From contig CAKOID010000013.1 in assembly GCA_934086355.1 (NCBI GenBank), positions 1 through 20,649 on the forward strand: a stretch of DNA of 20,649 nucleotides, in the 5' to 3' direction. The stretch's first letter is position 1. The number at the start of each line of letters is the position of its first letter. The translations under genes and the position numbers were made by a program. The notes below the pieces were generated by a model. It had not been told where the DNA came from and ran no database searches. It saw only the letters and a list, made by a program, of their open reading frames with translations. The stretch is from an uncultured Bacilli bacterium. GTDB taxonomy: Bacteria; Bacillota_I; Bacilli_A; RF39; UBA660. Below, one piece after another: positions 1 to 7,278 of the stretch.

Positions 1-1424
1 CTTTTATCACATATTATACCGTTTAATTCCATTTTAGTTAATACATTTATAAGTGGCATTTCAACATTTGTAAATAATTCATACATATCTTCTAATTTTA
101 ATTTCTTTATATATTCATCTCTTATATCATTAATATATTTAGCTTTTCTAACTACATTATATTCTAAATTACCACCTTTTTTATAAAAGTCATATAATTC
201 ATCTATATTAATTCCATCATTCTTCATTAATATACTTAAATCTTCTCTATAATTATAATTTAATAAATCTGCTACTATTAAATGGTCGTATATTGTATTA
301 GGAATAATATTTCCTACAAGACAATTATTCTTTTTTAAATCAAATGTATATTTTACACTATCTTTAATATAATTTAACACTTCATTAACCATTTCTGGTT
401 TTACAAAGAATAAATTTTCTTTATCATATAATCCCATACCTATTATTTTACCAAAGTGATAATTAAATTTATCACACTCTATATAATAACTAATTATATT
501 TTCTTTATTTATTTCATTAACATTATTTAATATTTTATAATTAATATTTACTTCTATCTCTTTCTTTTCAAATTTTTTCATAAATGAATAGAATTCTAAT
601 TCTTCAAATAGATTTGTTAATTCATCTGTGCGTTCTTTAGTATATTTCATATCTTCTAAGTTATCTTCTATAGGAACATCTAAGTATATAGTTGCTATTT
701 TTTTAGAGAAGAATGCACTTTCTTTATCATCAACTAACTTTTCTTTTAATTTTCCTCCTATATCATCTATATGTTCATATAAATTTTCTATAGTATCATA
801 TTCTCTTATTAATTTAATTGCAGTTTTTTCTCCTATTCCTTTTACTCCTGGAATGTTATCGCTTGCATCTCCCATAAGAGCTTTTAAGTCAATTATTCTT
901 ATTGGGTCAAAACCATATTCTTCTTTAAAACTATTTACATTATATCTAATATAATCTTTTGATTTTAAACATTTAACTTCTATTTCTTCATTTATTAATT
1001 GTAATAAATCTTTATCACTTGAAACTATTAAAGCTTCAAAATCAGGATCTATATATGCTCTTTTAGATAATGTACCAATTATATCATCTGCTTCATAATT
1101 TTCTACTTCATAATGTTTTATTCCCATAGCATCTAATATTTTTTTTGCAACAGGCATTTGCATTTTTAATTCATCGGGAGTTTTATTTCTACCATCTTTA
1201 TATTCTTTATATAAATCTTTTCTAAAATTTTTTCCTATATCAAATGCAACTGCCATATGTGTAGGTTTTTCTTCTTCTATAATTTTATTCATCATGTTAA
1301 CAAAACCATATAATGCATTTGTATAAAAACCTTTACTATTTTTCATCAAATTGCCACTATATGCTGTTGCATAGTAACTTCTAAACATTAAGTTATTTCC
1401 ATCTATAAGTATTATCTTTTTCAA
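1..1424 (-). CDS. polA: DNA polymerase I, N-terminal part (cut by window edge)
   Basis: About 474 residues are visible; the gene continues past position 1. It fills gaps and removes RNA primers in replication and repair. The N-terminal 5' nuclease domain (about residues 1-290) is clear: the start KKIILIDGNN, an FRKDLYKEYK motif, EADD, the acidic stretch SSDKD, and GDASDNIPGVKGIGEKTA, which is the helix-3-turn-helix DNA-binding motif. A degenerate 3'-5' exonuclease-like domain follows; where active enzymes carry a DxE motif I read only YIECDK, so proofreading is probably lost, as in Bacillus Pol I. The visible end (EMPLINVLTKMELNGI) is the start of the polymerase domain. The start is a TTG at 1422-1424, placed just after an AGGTGG ribosome-binding site; no ATG fits the conserved N-terminus. 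There is a TATAAT at 1452-1457, and the rhomboid terminator separates this gene from its upstream neighbour. Confidence 0.95.
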   Translation of the reverse strand, partial: MKKIILIDGNNLMFRSYYATAYSGNLMKNSKGFYTNALYGFVNMMNKIIEEEKPTHMAVAFDIGKNFRKDLYKEYKDGRNKTPDELKMQMPVAKKILDAMGIKHYEVENYEADDIIGTLSKRAYIDPDFEALIVSSDKDLLQLINEEIEVKCLKSKDYIRYNVNSFKEEYGFDPIRIIDLKALMGDASDNIPGVKGIGEKTAIKLIREYDTIENLYEHIDDIGGKLKEKLVDDKESAFFSKKIATIYLDVPIEDNLEDMKYTKERTDELTNLFEELEFYSFMKKFEKKEIEVNINYKILNNVNEINKENIISYYIECDKFNYHFGKIIGMGLYDKENLFFVKPEMVNEVLNYIKDSVKYTFDLKKNNCLVGNIIPNTIYDHLIVADLLNYNYREDLSILMKNDGINIDELYDFYKKGGNLEYNVVRKAKYINDIRDEYIKKLKLEDMYELFTNVEMPLINVLTKMELNGIICDK

Positions 1425-1474
1425 TTTTACCACCTAAATATATTTTACTATATTATAAGATTTTTATAAAGAAA

Positions 1475-1492
1475 AAAGAGATTTTACTCTTT
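1475..1492 (-). terminator. Intrinsic terminator after the rhomboid gene
   Basis: Read on the minus strand, AAAGAG and CTCTTT form a 6-bp stem with a 6-base loop, followed by a run of six T then C. The upstream arm overlaps the TAA stop of the rhomboid gene. The stem is short and AT-rich, so strength is uncertain. Confidence 0.5.
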
Positions 1493-2621
1493 ATTTAAAT
1501 ATTAATATACTTAAGAATATAATAAGTATTAAAAGACATATGGTTCCATTTATTCTATCTGTTTTACTACTTTTATTTTCTATACCTAAACTCATTGTAG
1601 AAAGAATTCCTCCTACTAAACCACCTATATGTGCAGAAACATCTATTCCTGGTACTATAAAACCAATTCCTAAATTCAATATTATAAGTGGAATTAATTG
1701 TGTTTTTAAAACGCTACCTAGATATATTCTATAATGATATCCAAAGTATAGTAATGAACCTAATAATCCAAATATAGCACCACTTGCTCCTACACTCCAA
1801 CTATTTGTTAATAGTGTAGATAATAAACTACCAGTTAACATACTAATAAAATAAACTAATAAGTATTTCTTTTTTCCTATAAAGTTTTCTATTTGTGAAC
1901 CTATTATGTATAAAGAATACATATTACAAAATAAATGTATAATATCAGCATGTAAGAATCCACAAGTAATTAATCTATATATTTCACCTTGTTTAATAAA
2001 ATATTTATTTAATGCAAAGTTTGTATATACATCATATATATTTGCTTTTGTTAATATTGTTGAAATTATATATACTAAAACGTTAATTATTATTAAAACG
2101 TTTGTTACAATAATCTTTTTAGGTGAAAATACTTTTTCATAAAAACTATTTTCTTTTTCTGTTTTTGTATTTATATCATTTGATACATTTATTAAAAAAT
2201 CAATACCATGTAAATCTTTTGTTTCCTCTTCAATTATATTTGGAAATAATTCTTTAACTTCTTCTTTATTTAAGTCTTCATTATTTTCAATAATTAAAGT
2301 ATCAATATTTTTTCTATCATTTATTTTTATTCCATCATTTATATTTGTTAAAATATTTAAAGTTTTCAATTTTCTTGACAATGTTTTTTTACTAATTTGT
2401 TTACATACATTTAATATTTTATATGTATCTAAATCTACTTGTTCAGTATTATGTAAATAATTAGTATTTATTCTTATAATTTTATAGTAACTATCTAAAT
2501 TTTCTAACCAAATTTCATTTTGTACTCCATTTACTAATATTGGAGCATAATTTTCTTTAGTTACAAAGTAGTGTACTAATTTCATTATTAATTCATCTTT
2601 ATCATTAAATATGTTATTCAT
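1491..2621 (-). CDS. Rhomboid family intramembrane serine protease
   Basis: A membrane-embedded serine protease that cleaves transmembrane substrates. Counting from the upstream GTG at 2630 (379 residues), residues 1-170 form a soluble N-terminal domain and the rest a rhomboid core with about six or seven membrane segments. The signature is complete: FLHADIIHLFCNM (residues 225-237), GASG with catalytic Ser283, and SAHIGG with His334. A soluble N-terminal extension plus a rhomboid core resembles Bacillus GluP/YqgP, but the N-terminal domain is diverged. I chose the ATG at 2619-2621 (376 residues) because AGGAAGG lies 8 bases upstream of it, whereas the in-frame GTG at 2630 directly abuts that site. 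The gene is divergent from the small membrane protein at 2685 and ends in its own terminator. Substrate unknown. Confidence 0.93.
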   Translation of the reverse strand: MNNIFNDKDELIMKLVHYFVTKENYAPILVNGVQNEIWLENLDSYYKIIRINTNYLHNTEQVDLDTYKILNVCKQISKKTLSRKLKTLNILTNINDGIKINDRKNIDTLIIENNEDLNKEEVKELFPNIIEEETKDLHGIDFLINVSNDINTKTEKENSFYEKVFSPKKIIVTNVLIIINVLVYIISTILTKANIYDVYTNFALNKYFIKQGEIYRLITCGFLHADIIHLFCNMYSLYIIGSQIENFIGKKKYLLVYFISMLTGSLLSTLLTNSWSVGASGAIFGLLGSLLYFGYHYRIYLGSVLKTQLIPLIILNLGIGFIVPGIDVSAHIGGLVGGILSTMSLGIENKSSKTDRINGTICLLILIIFLSILIFK

Positions 2622-2684
2622 GAAATTCACCTTCCTGCATATATATTTTATAACAAAGTTGTATTTTAGTAAAGGAAATGATTT

Positions 2685-3023
2685 ATGAAAAAACTATTAT
2701 CTTTTTTAATTATTTTAATACCTTGGTATATTTCATTCATATTTTTATGTTTAATTAATAATAATTCTTTTTTATTATTTTATATTAGTATTTCCTCAAT
2801 ACTTTATATAGCTATATCTTATTATATTTATAATACATTAAAAAATAATGAATATAAAAAAGACTTTTTATTAAATATAGTTTTATTATACTTAGTTAAT
2901 CAGTCTTATAATTTTCTTTTGTTTTATTATAATAATTTGTTTAGTTCTACTTTATTTGCTATCTCTGAATTTTTAATTGTTTTAAAAATTTTTATAAATG
3001 ATAAAAGTTTAGTAGAAAAATAA
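2685..3023 (+). CDS. Small four-helix membrane protein, possibly TspO/MBR-like
   Basis: A 112-residue, very hydrophobic protein with about four predicted membrane segments (roughly residues 5-25, 28-48, 61-80 and 84-105). The pattern recalls the TspO/MBR family: a PWYISF stretch early, SSILYIAISYYIYN resembling the family's W-T-x-LY segment, and YLVNQSYNFLLFYYNNLFSSTLFA (quoted here only as a region, residues 73-95) resembling its LNxxWxxLFF helix. TspO proteins normally have about 150-160 residues and five helices; this one stops after the fourth, and the next gene ends 10 bases beyond, so no fifth helix is hidden downstream. The conserved tryptophans of the family are largely absent. AAAGGAA lies 7 bases before the ATG. 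It is the only plus-strand gene between two minus-strand units. Family assignment is tentative; the ORF itself looks real. Confidence 0.6.
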   Translation: MKKLLSFLIILIPWYISFIFLCLINNNSFLLFYISISSILYIAISYYIYNTLKNNEYKKDFLLNIVLLYLVNQSYNFLLFYYNNLFSSTLFAISEFLIVLKIFINDKSLVEK

Positions 3024-3040
3024 AAATTTATATTTATTTT
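3017..3040. terminator. AT-only hairpin between convergent genes
   Basis: AAAATAAA (3017-3024) and TTTATTTT (3033-3040) can form an 8-bp stem with an 8-base loop. It spans the 10-base gap between the convergent small membrane protein and M16 peptidase genes and covers both stop codons. T-rich sequence follows on both strands. In DNA this AT-rich, an AT-only stem may arise by chance. Confidence 0.3.
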
Positions 3041-4326
3041 GTTTTAGGCTTTATAATTAAAATACTTCTTTTTATATTTTTTAAACTAGATGCTATATCA
3101 TTAATTGTTTTAACATTCATTTTTTCATATATATCCATATAATCATTTATAAAGTTTCCACATTCTATAATATTATCTTGGATATTACTATTAACTAATT
3201 CTATATCATCAAAATGCAATATATAATTTGATTTATAAACTTTTAATTTTCTATTTAATGTTTCTTCTTCAATTTTTATATTGTTTATTGTTTCTTCAAC
3301 ATATCTTATTAAAGTATCTGGATAATCAGTTTCGGTTGTGATACATATTATAATAAAATCTTTAGTAAATGTTTTATTTACATTAATACCATTTTGAATT
3401 ACTTTTGATGAAATTAATTTATCTTGTAATAAACTTGTACTTCCAAATAAAATATTAAATAATATAGATATATAACTATTTACTTCTATATTAGAAAGGT
3501 TTAATTTCTTAAATAGTTTTCTTGGTATTTTATATAAAATGTTTATTTTATTTGTTTCAACATTCATTTTTATTTCTTCATATTTTTTATTTATTTTATT
3601 TGGTTCTGTTATTTCTTTATTCATTATATTTACATTATTAAATTCTTTTTTATTTTGATTATTTTCTATAATGCCTATTGCTTCATAAGGATTTACGTTT
3701 CCTGTTATTATGATAAACATATTATTTGGATTATAAAAAGTATTATAACAATCATATAAATTTTCTTTTGTTATTTTTTTTATATCTTCTTTAGTTCCGC
3801 TTATTAAGTATTTTCTATTGTCATTAACAAATATATTTTTAAAAGCACTGTATGTTAATTCTGTATTAGGATTGTTATCATACATTTTTATTTCTTCTGT
3901 AATTATGCCTCGTTCATTGTTAACAAGTTCATTTGTAAAATAAGGTGTTTGTACATACTCTAGTAAATAGCTTAAATTTTCTTTAAAATACGTTGAGGAA
4001 TATACTTCATAACATGTTAAATTATAAGTTGTATAAGCATTTACACTGCTACCTAATTTTGAAAAATAATCAAATGCAGTACCATCTTCCATATTAAACA
4101 TTAAATGTTCTAAATAATGTGCAATTCCATTTGGAACTTTTTTAAATGTTTTATCGTTTGATGTTTTAAATTCAGTATTAATTGAACCAAATTTTGTTGT
4201 AAATGTTATATAAAAATTTTTTTGAAATTTATTTGGAACAATGTATACTTCTAAACCATTATTTAATTTTTCATAATATAAAGTTTCATTAGTTTTGTTT
4301 ATCTTTATTTCTTTCATTTTCACCAT
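3034..4326 (-). CDS. M16 family zinc metallopeptidase, catalytic member (YmfH-like)
   Basis: A 430-residue insulinase/M16-family peptidase. The inverted zinc motif HxxEH is intact as HYLEH (residues 70-74), followed by the typical LGSSVNAYT stretch (91-99) and by NNERGIITEE (136-145), where the third zinc ligand is expected. The C-terminal half is the second, non-catalytic M16 domain. It is the second gene of a pair: the upstream M16 homologue at 4289-5572 lacks HxxEH and overlaps it by 38 bases. This order and division matches Bacillus subtilis ymfF-ymfH, where the two subunits are thought to work together; that pairing is knowledge of the family. The N-terminus is ambiguous: an ATG at 4324-4326, or an ATG three codons on (4315-4317) preceded by GAGATGGTG. 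No signal peptide is seen, so a cytosolic location is likely. Confidence 0.92.
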   Translation of the reverse strand: MVKMKEIKINKTNETLYYEKLNNGLEVYIVPNKFQKNFYITFTTKFGSINTEFKTSNDKTFKKVPNGIAHYLEHLMFNMEDGTAFDYFSKLGSSVNAYTTYNLTCYEVYSSTYFKENLSYLLEYVQTPYFTNELVNNERGIITEEIKMYDNNPNTELTYSAFKNIFVNDNRKYLISGTKEDIKKITKENLYDCYNTFYNPNNMFIIITGNVNPYEAIGIIENNQNKKEFNNVNIMNKEITEPNKINKKYEEIKMNVETNKINILYKIPRKLFKKLNLSNIEVNSYISILFNILFGSTSLLQDKLISSKVIQNGINVNKTFTKDFIIICITTETDYPDTLIRYVEETINNIKIEEETLNRKLKVYKSNYILHFDDIELVNSNIQDNIIECGNFINDYMDIYEKMNVKTINDIASSLKNIKRSILIIKPKTK

Positions 4327-5572
4327 CTCTTACACATAATATTGTATTTAATTTTATTTTTTTTGCAAAATTCATTATATCTTTTTTTGTAACATCATTA
4401 TATTTATTAATTCTTGTTTCCAATTTTTCTAAACCATATAAATTTTCAAAAACATAGTTGTCAACTATTCTGCCTGGAACATCTAATGACATGTTAAGTG
4501 TAGTTGTTATAAGTTTTTTTGCATTAGATAGTTCTTCATCAGATATATTTCCTGAAATCATATCATCTAATGCTTTTTTCATTAATTTTATTGCTAATTC
4601 TTCATTATCAGAAGACACAGCTGTATGTAATATTAATAGATTATCAAATTTTTGATATATACTTACACAATTATAACAAAGAGAATTTTCATTTCTTAAT
4701 CTATTATATAATTTTGTTTCTAAAGAACCTCCACCCAATATCATATTATAAATATTTGCAACATAGTTTTTTTCATTAGTAGTCATATTTTCTATATTTA
4801 ATCCTATGCATATATTTTCTTGACTAAATGGAAAATATTCATATATTTTTCTAGGTTTATTAATTATTTTATTTTTTATATCATAATTAACTTTATGTGA
4901 TTTTAATATATTTATTTTAAAATTATTCTCTATTACACTTTTTACTTTATCCATATCTAAATCACCTATTATATAGATATCTATATAATCATGTTTTATC
5001 ATATCTAAATAGTAATTATATATATTAGTATTTGTTATAGAATTTAAATCTTCTATATATCCATTAATATTAATAGATGTTTCTGTATCACTACACATAT
5101 TACTTAGTAATTTATTTATAGAATAATTTTTTGGATCCTCTATAATAGATTCTATATCTTTTTTTACTCTTTCTATTATATATGTAAATGTAGTTATATC
5201 AAATTCATTATTATTTACATTAGGATTTAATATTGCTTCTAAAGGAAATTTAATGAAATCATCTATCTTTTCATTTACTAAGTTTGAGTTTATAAAATCA
5301 AAACAAAAACTAGTAAGTATACTACTTCCTACTCTATTTGTTATTCCATAAAAATATGCATTATATAAATTTTCTAATTCTATAATCATTTTTCTTCTAG
5401 TATTATATTTTTTTGTATTTTCAACAATTAATTCTGTTGATATACTTCTCTTAGTTATATCTTCTTTTTTTATATTATTTCTGAATATTATTTCCATATG
5501 ACAAGTTTTAAATCTATCAGTCTTTATTGTATAAATATTATAAGTTTTTGTTTTAAAAGTTTTATATATCAT
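4289..5572 (-). CDS. M16 family peptidase-like protein, zinc motif missing (YmfF-like)
   Basis: A 427-residue M16-fold protein. At the position where catalytic members carry HxxEH it reads KMIIELENLYNAYF (about residues 61-74), with no histidine pair, so it is very probably non-catalytic. Later segments are typical of the family: a NxxIGDLDMDKVK-like turn, SQENICIGLNIE, ILGGGSLETKLYNRLRNE and SLCYN, the last of which forms part of the substrate cleft in M16 partners. It is first in a two-gene unit and overlaps the catalytic partner by 38 bases, which suggests translational coupling and a heterodimer. The ATG at 5572 follows AGAGGTG at a 4-5 base gap. A TGATATAAT extended -10 lies about 50 bases upstream. 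The biological role is not settled; B. subtilis ymfF/ymfH have been linked in annotation to EF-P modification. Confidence 0.9.
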   Translation of the reverse strand: MIYKTFKTKTYNIYTIKTDRFKTCHMEIIFRNNIKKEDITKRSISTELIVENTKKYNTRRKMIIELENLYNAYFYGITNRVGSSILTSFCFDFINSNLVNEKIDDFIKFPLEAILNPNVNNNEFDITTFTYIIERVKKDIESIIEDPKNYSINKLLSNMCSDTETSININGYIEDLNSITNTNIYNYYLDMIKHDYIDIYIIGDLDMDKVKSVIENNFKINILKSHKVNYDIKNKIINKPRKIYEYFPFSQENICIGLNIENMTTNEKNYVANIYNMILGGGSLETKLYNRLRNENSLCYNCVSIYQKFDNLLILHTAVSSDNEELAIKLMKKALDDMISGNISDEELSNAKKLITTTLNMSLDVPGRIVDNYVFENLYGLEKLETRINKYNDVTKKDIMNFAKKIKLNTILCVRDGENERNKDKQN

Positions 5573-5611
5573 AAAGCACCTCTTTTATATTATGTGTAAA
5601 CATATTAATTT

Positions 5612-5645
5612 TATAATGAAATTATATCATATTTATTGGTATAAT
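5612..5645. promoter_or_regulatory. Divergent promoters between the M16 pair and deoD
   Basis: On the minus strand an extended -10, TG-A-TATAAT, occupies 5621-5629 and suits the M16 pair. On the plus strand there are TATAAT boxes at 5612-5617 and 5640-5645; the first leaves a sensible leader to the deoD ribosome-binding site, while the second would start transcription almost on the AGGAG. No good -35 box is visible for either direction. Confidence 0.4.
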
Positions 5646-5665
5646 TATACTAGGAGTGTGATATT

Positions 5666-6376
5666 ATGTCTATTCATATAAGTGCAAAAAAAGATAGTGT
5701 TAGTGATGTTGTTTTAATGCCTGGTGATCCTTTACGTGCAAAATATATTGCCGAAACTTTTTTAACTGATGTTATACAAATTAATGAAGTTAGAAATATG
5801 CTTGGATATACTGGATATTATAAAGGTAAAAGAGTTACTGTTATGGGAAGTGGTATGGGTATACCAAGTATTGGAATATATTCTTATGAACTATATAATG
5901 ACTATGATGTTAAAAAAATTATTAGAATTGGAACTGGTGGCAGTTTAGATAAAAGTATAAAAGTAAATGACGTTGTCCTTGCAGGAGCTAGCTATTCCCC
6001 TTCTAGTTTTGCATATGTTTGGGGAAAAGATGTCAAAAACGTTATTAATGGTAGTGTAAAACTAAATAATAAAATAGTTGAAACTAGCAAAAAGTTAAAA
6101 ATGAATATAAAAGTTGGTACTATTCTTACAGCAGATGTTTTTACCGTATATGCAAATATTGACCATATCTTAAAAAATGTTCCATCTCATATCAATTTAT
6201 TATGTAATGAAATGGAAGCTTTTGGTTTATTTCATGTAGCAGAATTATGTGGAAAAGAAGCAAGTGCATTAGTTAGTATAGTAGATAGTCCATTTGAAAA
6301 AACTATGTTAAGTACAGAAGAAAAAGAAAAAAAATTAAATGATATGATTATTTTAGCACTTGAAAGCATATTATAA
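5666..6376 (+). CDS. deoD: Purine-nucleoside phosphorylase, DeoD type
   Basis: Reversible phosphorolysis of purine (deoxy)ribonucleosides to base plus (deoxy)ribose 1-phosphate, in cytosolic purine salvage. At 236 residues it matches the hexameric DeoD family (E. coli about 239). Active-site residues known from E. coli line up: His4, Gly20 in MPGDPLRA, Arg24, Arg43, Arg87 in RIGTGG, and the NEMEAF motif (181-186). The catalytic Asp is present (Asp207), but its context is SIVDSPF rather than the usual SDH, so the neighbouring histidine is a serine. AGGAG is 9 bases before the ATG. It is followed 37 bases later by a 61-residue ORF with its own strong ribosome-binding site, then by a shared terminator. 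Confidence 0.95.
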   Translation: MSIHISAKKDSVSDVVLMPGDPLRAKYIAETFLTDVIQINEVRNMLGYTGYYKGKRVTVMGSGMGIPSIGIYSYELYNDYDVKKIIRIGTGGSLDKSIKVNDVVLAGASYSPSSFAYVWGKDVKNVINGSVKLNNKIVETSKKLKMNIKVGTILTADVFTVYANIDHILKNVPSHINLLCNEMEAFGLFHVAELCGKEASALVSIVDSPFEKTMLSTEEKEKKLNDMIILALESIL

Positions 6377-6413
6377 ATTGTAGTATACTAAATCTTACTA
6401 AGGAGATGATATT

Positions 6414-6599
6414 GTGTTACCATATAAATATAATCCAGAAAATTATGGAGGTAAAGTTTGGTGGAACGAAGACGATCCAAAAATGAGAGAAAAATGGGGA
6501 ACTCAAGAAGACTACGACAAATTTAAGGCAAATGGCGGTTCTTGGTTAGAATATGTTGAGTATCGTAAAAACATTAAAAAATTGCAAAAAAAATTGTGA
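6414..6599 (+). CDS. Small acidic/aromatic protein of unknown function (61 residues)
   Basis: I do not recognise this protein. It starts at a GTG with a strong AGGAG 8 bases upstream and lies 37 bases after deoD in the same direction, with no terminator between, so co-transcription is likely. It is rich in Trp, Tyr, Asp, Glu and Lys (Trp16-Trp17, Trp28 and Trp44 by eye), with no membrane segment or signal peptide. The C-terminal 15 residues are strongly basic (RKNIKKLQKKL). The TGA stop lies inside the arm of the bidirectional terminator. A real gene is supported by the ribosome-binding site and by composition unlike random AT-rich sequence (several Gly, Trp and Pro codons). Confidence 0.72.
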   Translation: MLPYKYNPENYGGKVWWNEDDPKMREKWGTQEDYDKFKANGGSWLEYVEYRKNIKKLQKKL

Positions 6600-6620
6600 T
6601 TTTTTTTAATATAAATCACA
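6595..6620. terminator. Bidirectional terminator between deoD unit and toxN
   Basis: TGTGATTT (6595-6602) and AAATCACA (6613-6620) form a perfect 8-bp stem with a 10-base loop. On the plus strand it is followed by TTTTT; on the minus strand by about nine T. It contains the TGA stop of the 61-residue ORF, and the TAA stop of toxN lies in its loop, so it serves both convergent units. Confidence 0.8.
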
Positions 6621-7103
6621 TTTTTCCTCTAATAATTTAAAATCACAGCATCTATTTTTTACATTATCAGGTAGTTTATCATTAACATATAATTTATAAA
6701 GAGTTTTAGATATTTTTCTTACTTCAATTGCATTTCTGTTTAACCATCTTAATTGTTCTTTCAATAATTTAATCCTTTTTGTTTCATCAAGATTATTCGT
6801 CTTCTTATTTAAATCAAATAATTCATAAACTTTCTTATTAACTGGAATCATATTATTTATGTTAATTACACCTAGTTTTCCATCATCTATTTTTATTAAA
6901 TCTAATTTATTTTTTAACACTTTATGTTTATTTTTTGGACTTGATAGTGGTGCATAATATTCCTTGCTATTTATTTTAAATAAAACACCTATAAATGGTC
7001 TTAATTCTTTTATTCCAGCATTATAACAAACTTTATTATCGAATTTTCTTAAATAATCACAATAATTATAATCTATTTTAACTATTTTAAATTTATCACT
7101 CAT
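6606..7103 (-). CDS. toxN: Type III toxin-antitoxin endoribonuclease, ToxN/AbiQ family
   Basis: A 165-residue protein with the hallmark ToxN/AbiQ segments: KIDYNYCDYLRKFDNKV (residues 9-25), RPFIGVLFKIN (35-45), YYAPLSSPKNKH (49-60) and GVININNMIPV (78-88). In ToxN the Ser/Lys region equivalent to LSSPK holds catalytic residues of an RNase that cuts its own repeat antitoxin RNA and, when released, cellular mRNA. The start is the ATG at 7101-7103, preceded by a near-perfect GGAGGG 7 bases upstream. An open frame extends to 7157, but those 18 codons run through the terminator hairpin and are not expected to be translated. Directly upstream are three 35-bp tandem repeats (7166-7270) with their own promoter, the antitoxin RNA. 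Modules of this family act as plasmid-stabilising or phage-defence (abortive infection) systems; activity here is inferred. Confidence 0.95.
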   Translation of the reverse strand: MSDKFKIVKIDYNYCDYLRKFDNKVCYNAGIKELRPFIGVLFKINSKEYYAPLSSPKNKHKVLKNKLDLIKIDDGKLGVININNMIPVNKKVYELFDLNKKTNNLDETKRIKLLKEQLRWLNRNAIEVRKISKTLYKLYVNDKLPDNVKNRCCDFKLLEEKCDLY

Positions 7104-7120
7104 ATCCAAACCCTCCAAAT

Positions 7121-7157
7121 ATAAAAATAAATTGACTAGAGTAAGCTCTCTAATCAA
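7121..7157 (-). terminator. toxI: Intrinsic terminator between antitoxin repeats and toxN
   Basis: Read on the minus strand, TTGATTAGAG and CTCTAGTCAA (7157 down to 7132) pair as a 10-bp stem with one G-U pair and a 6-base loop, followed by TTTATTTTTAT. This is the standard position for the leaky terminator that keeps type III antitoxin RNA in excess over toxin mRNA. Confidence 0.85.
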
Positions 7158-7165
7158 ACTTTTTT

Positions 7166-7270
7166 AAGTGCCATTTAGAGCTGGCATCACTCACTTTATT
7201 AAGTACCATTTTGAGCTGGCATCACTCACTTTATTAAGTACCATTTTGAGCTGGCATCACTCGCTTTTTT
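7166..7270 (-). ncRNA. toxI: Type III antitoxin RNA: three tandem 35-nt repeats
   Basis: Three head-to-tail 35-bp units (7166-7200, 7201-7235, 7236-7270), differing at only a few positions. As RNA on the minus strand each unit carries GAG, then GCCA, then CUC, then UGGU or UGGC. GAG pairs with CUC and GCCA with UGGU/C, and the two stems interleave, the H-type pseudoknot expected of ToxI-type antitoxins that bind ToxN. In the toxin-proximal unit the last base of UGGU is changed to C, turning a G-U pair into G-C. Repeat number and length resemble the Lactococcus AbiQ antitoxin (about 2.8 repeats of 35 nt). A promoter lies about 45 bases upstream and a terminator 9 bases downstream. Confidence 0.92.
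7166..7270 (-). repeat. Tandem repeat, 3 x 35 bp
   Basis: Direct repeats with an exact 35-bp period and no spacers. The shared core of each unit, read on the minus strand, is GAGTGATGCCAGCTC. The units differ at their edges and at the A/G within the UGGU/C site. This is the DNA behind the antitoxin RNA and not a CRISPR array. Confidence 0.95.
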
Positions 7271-7278
7271 ATATTGTA

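Noticed and set aside
628..954. Plus-strand reading frame of 108 codons
   Set aside because: It lies wholly antisense to polA, has no ribosome-binding site or recognisable motif, and the minus-strand protein is unambiguous.
7166..7270. Short CRISPR array
   Set aside because: The 35-bp units follow one another with no unique spacers, no cas genes are near, and a ToxN gene follows; they are antitoxin repeats.
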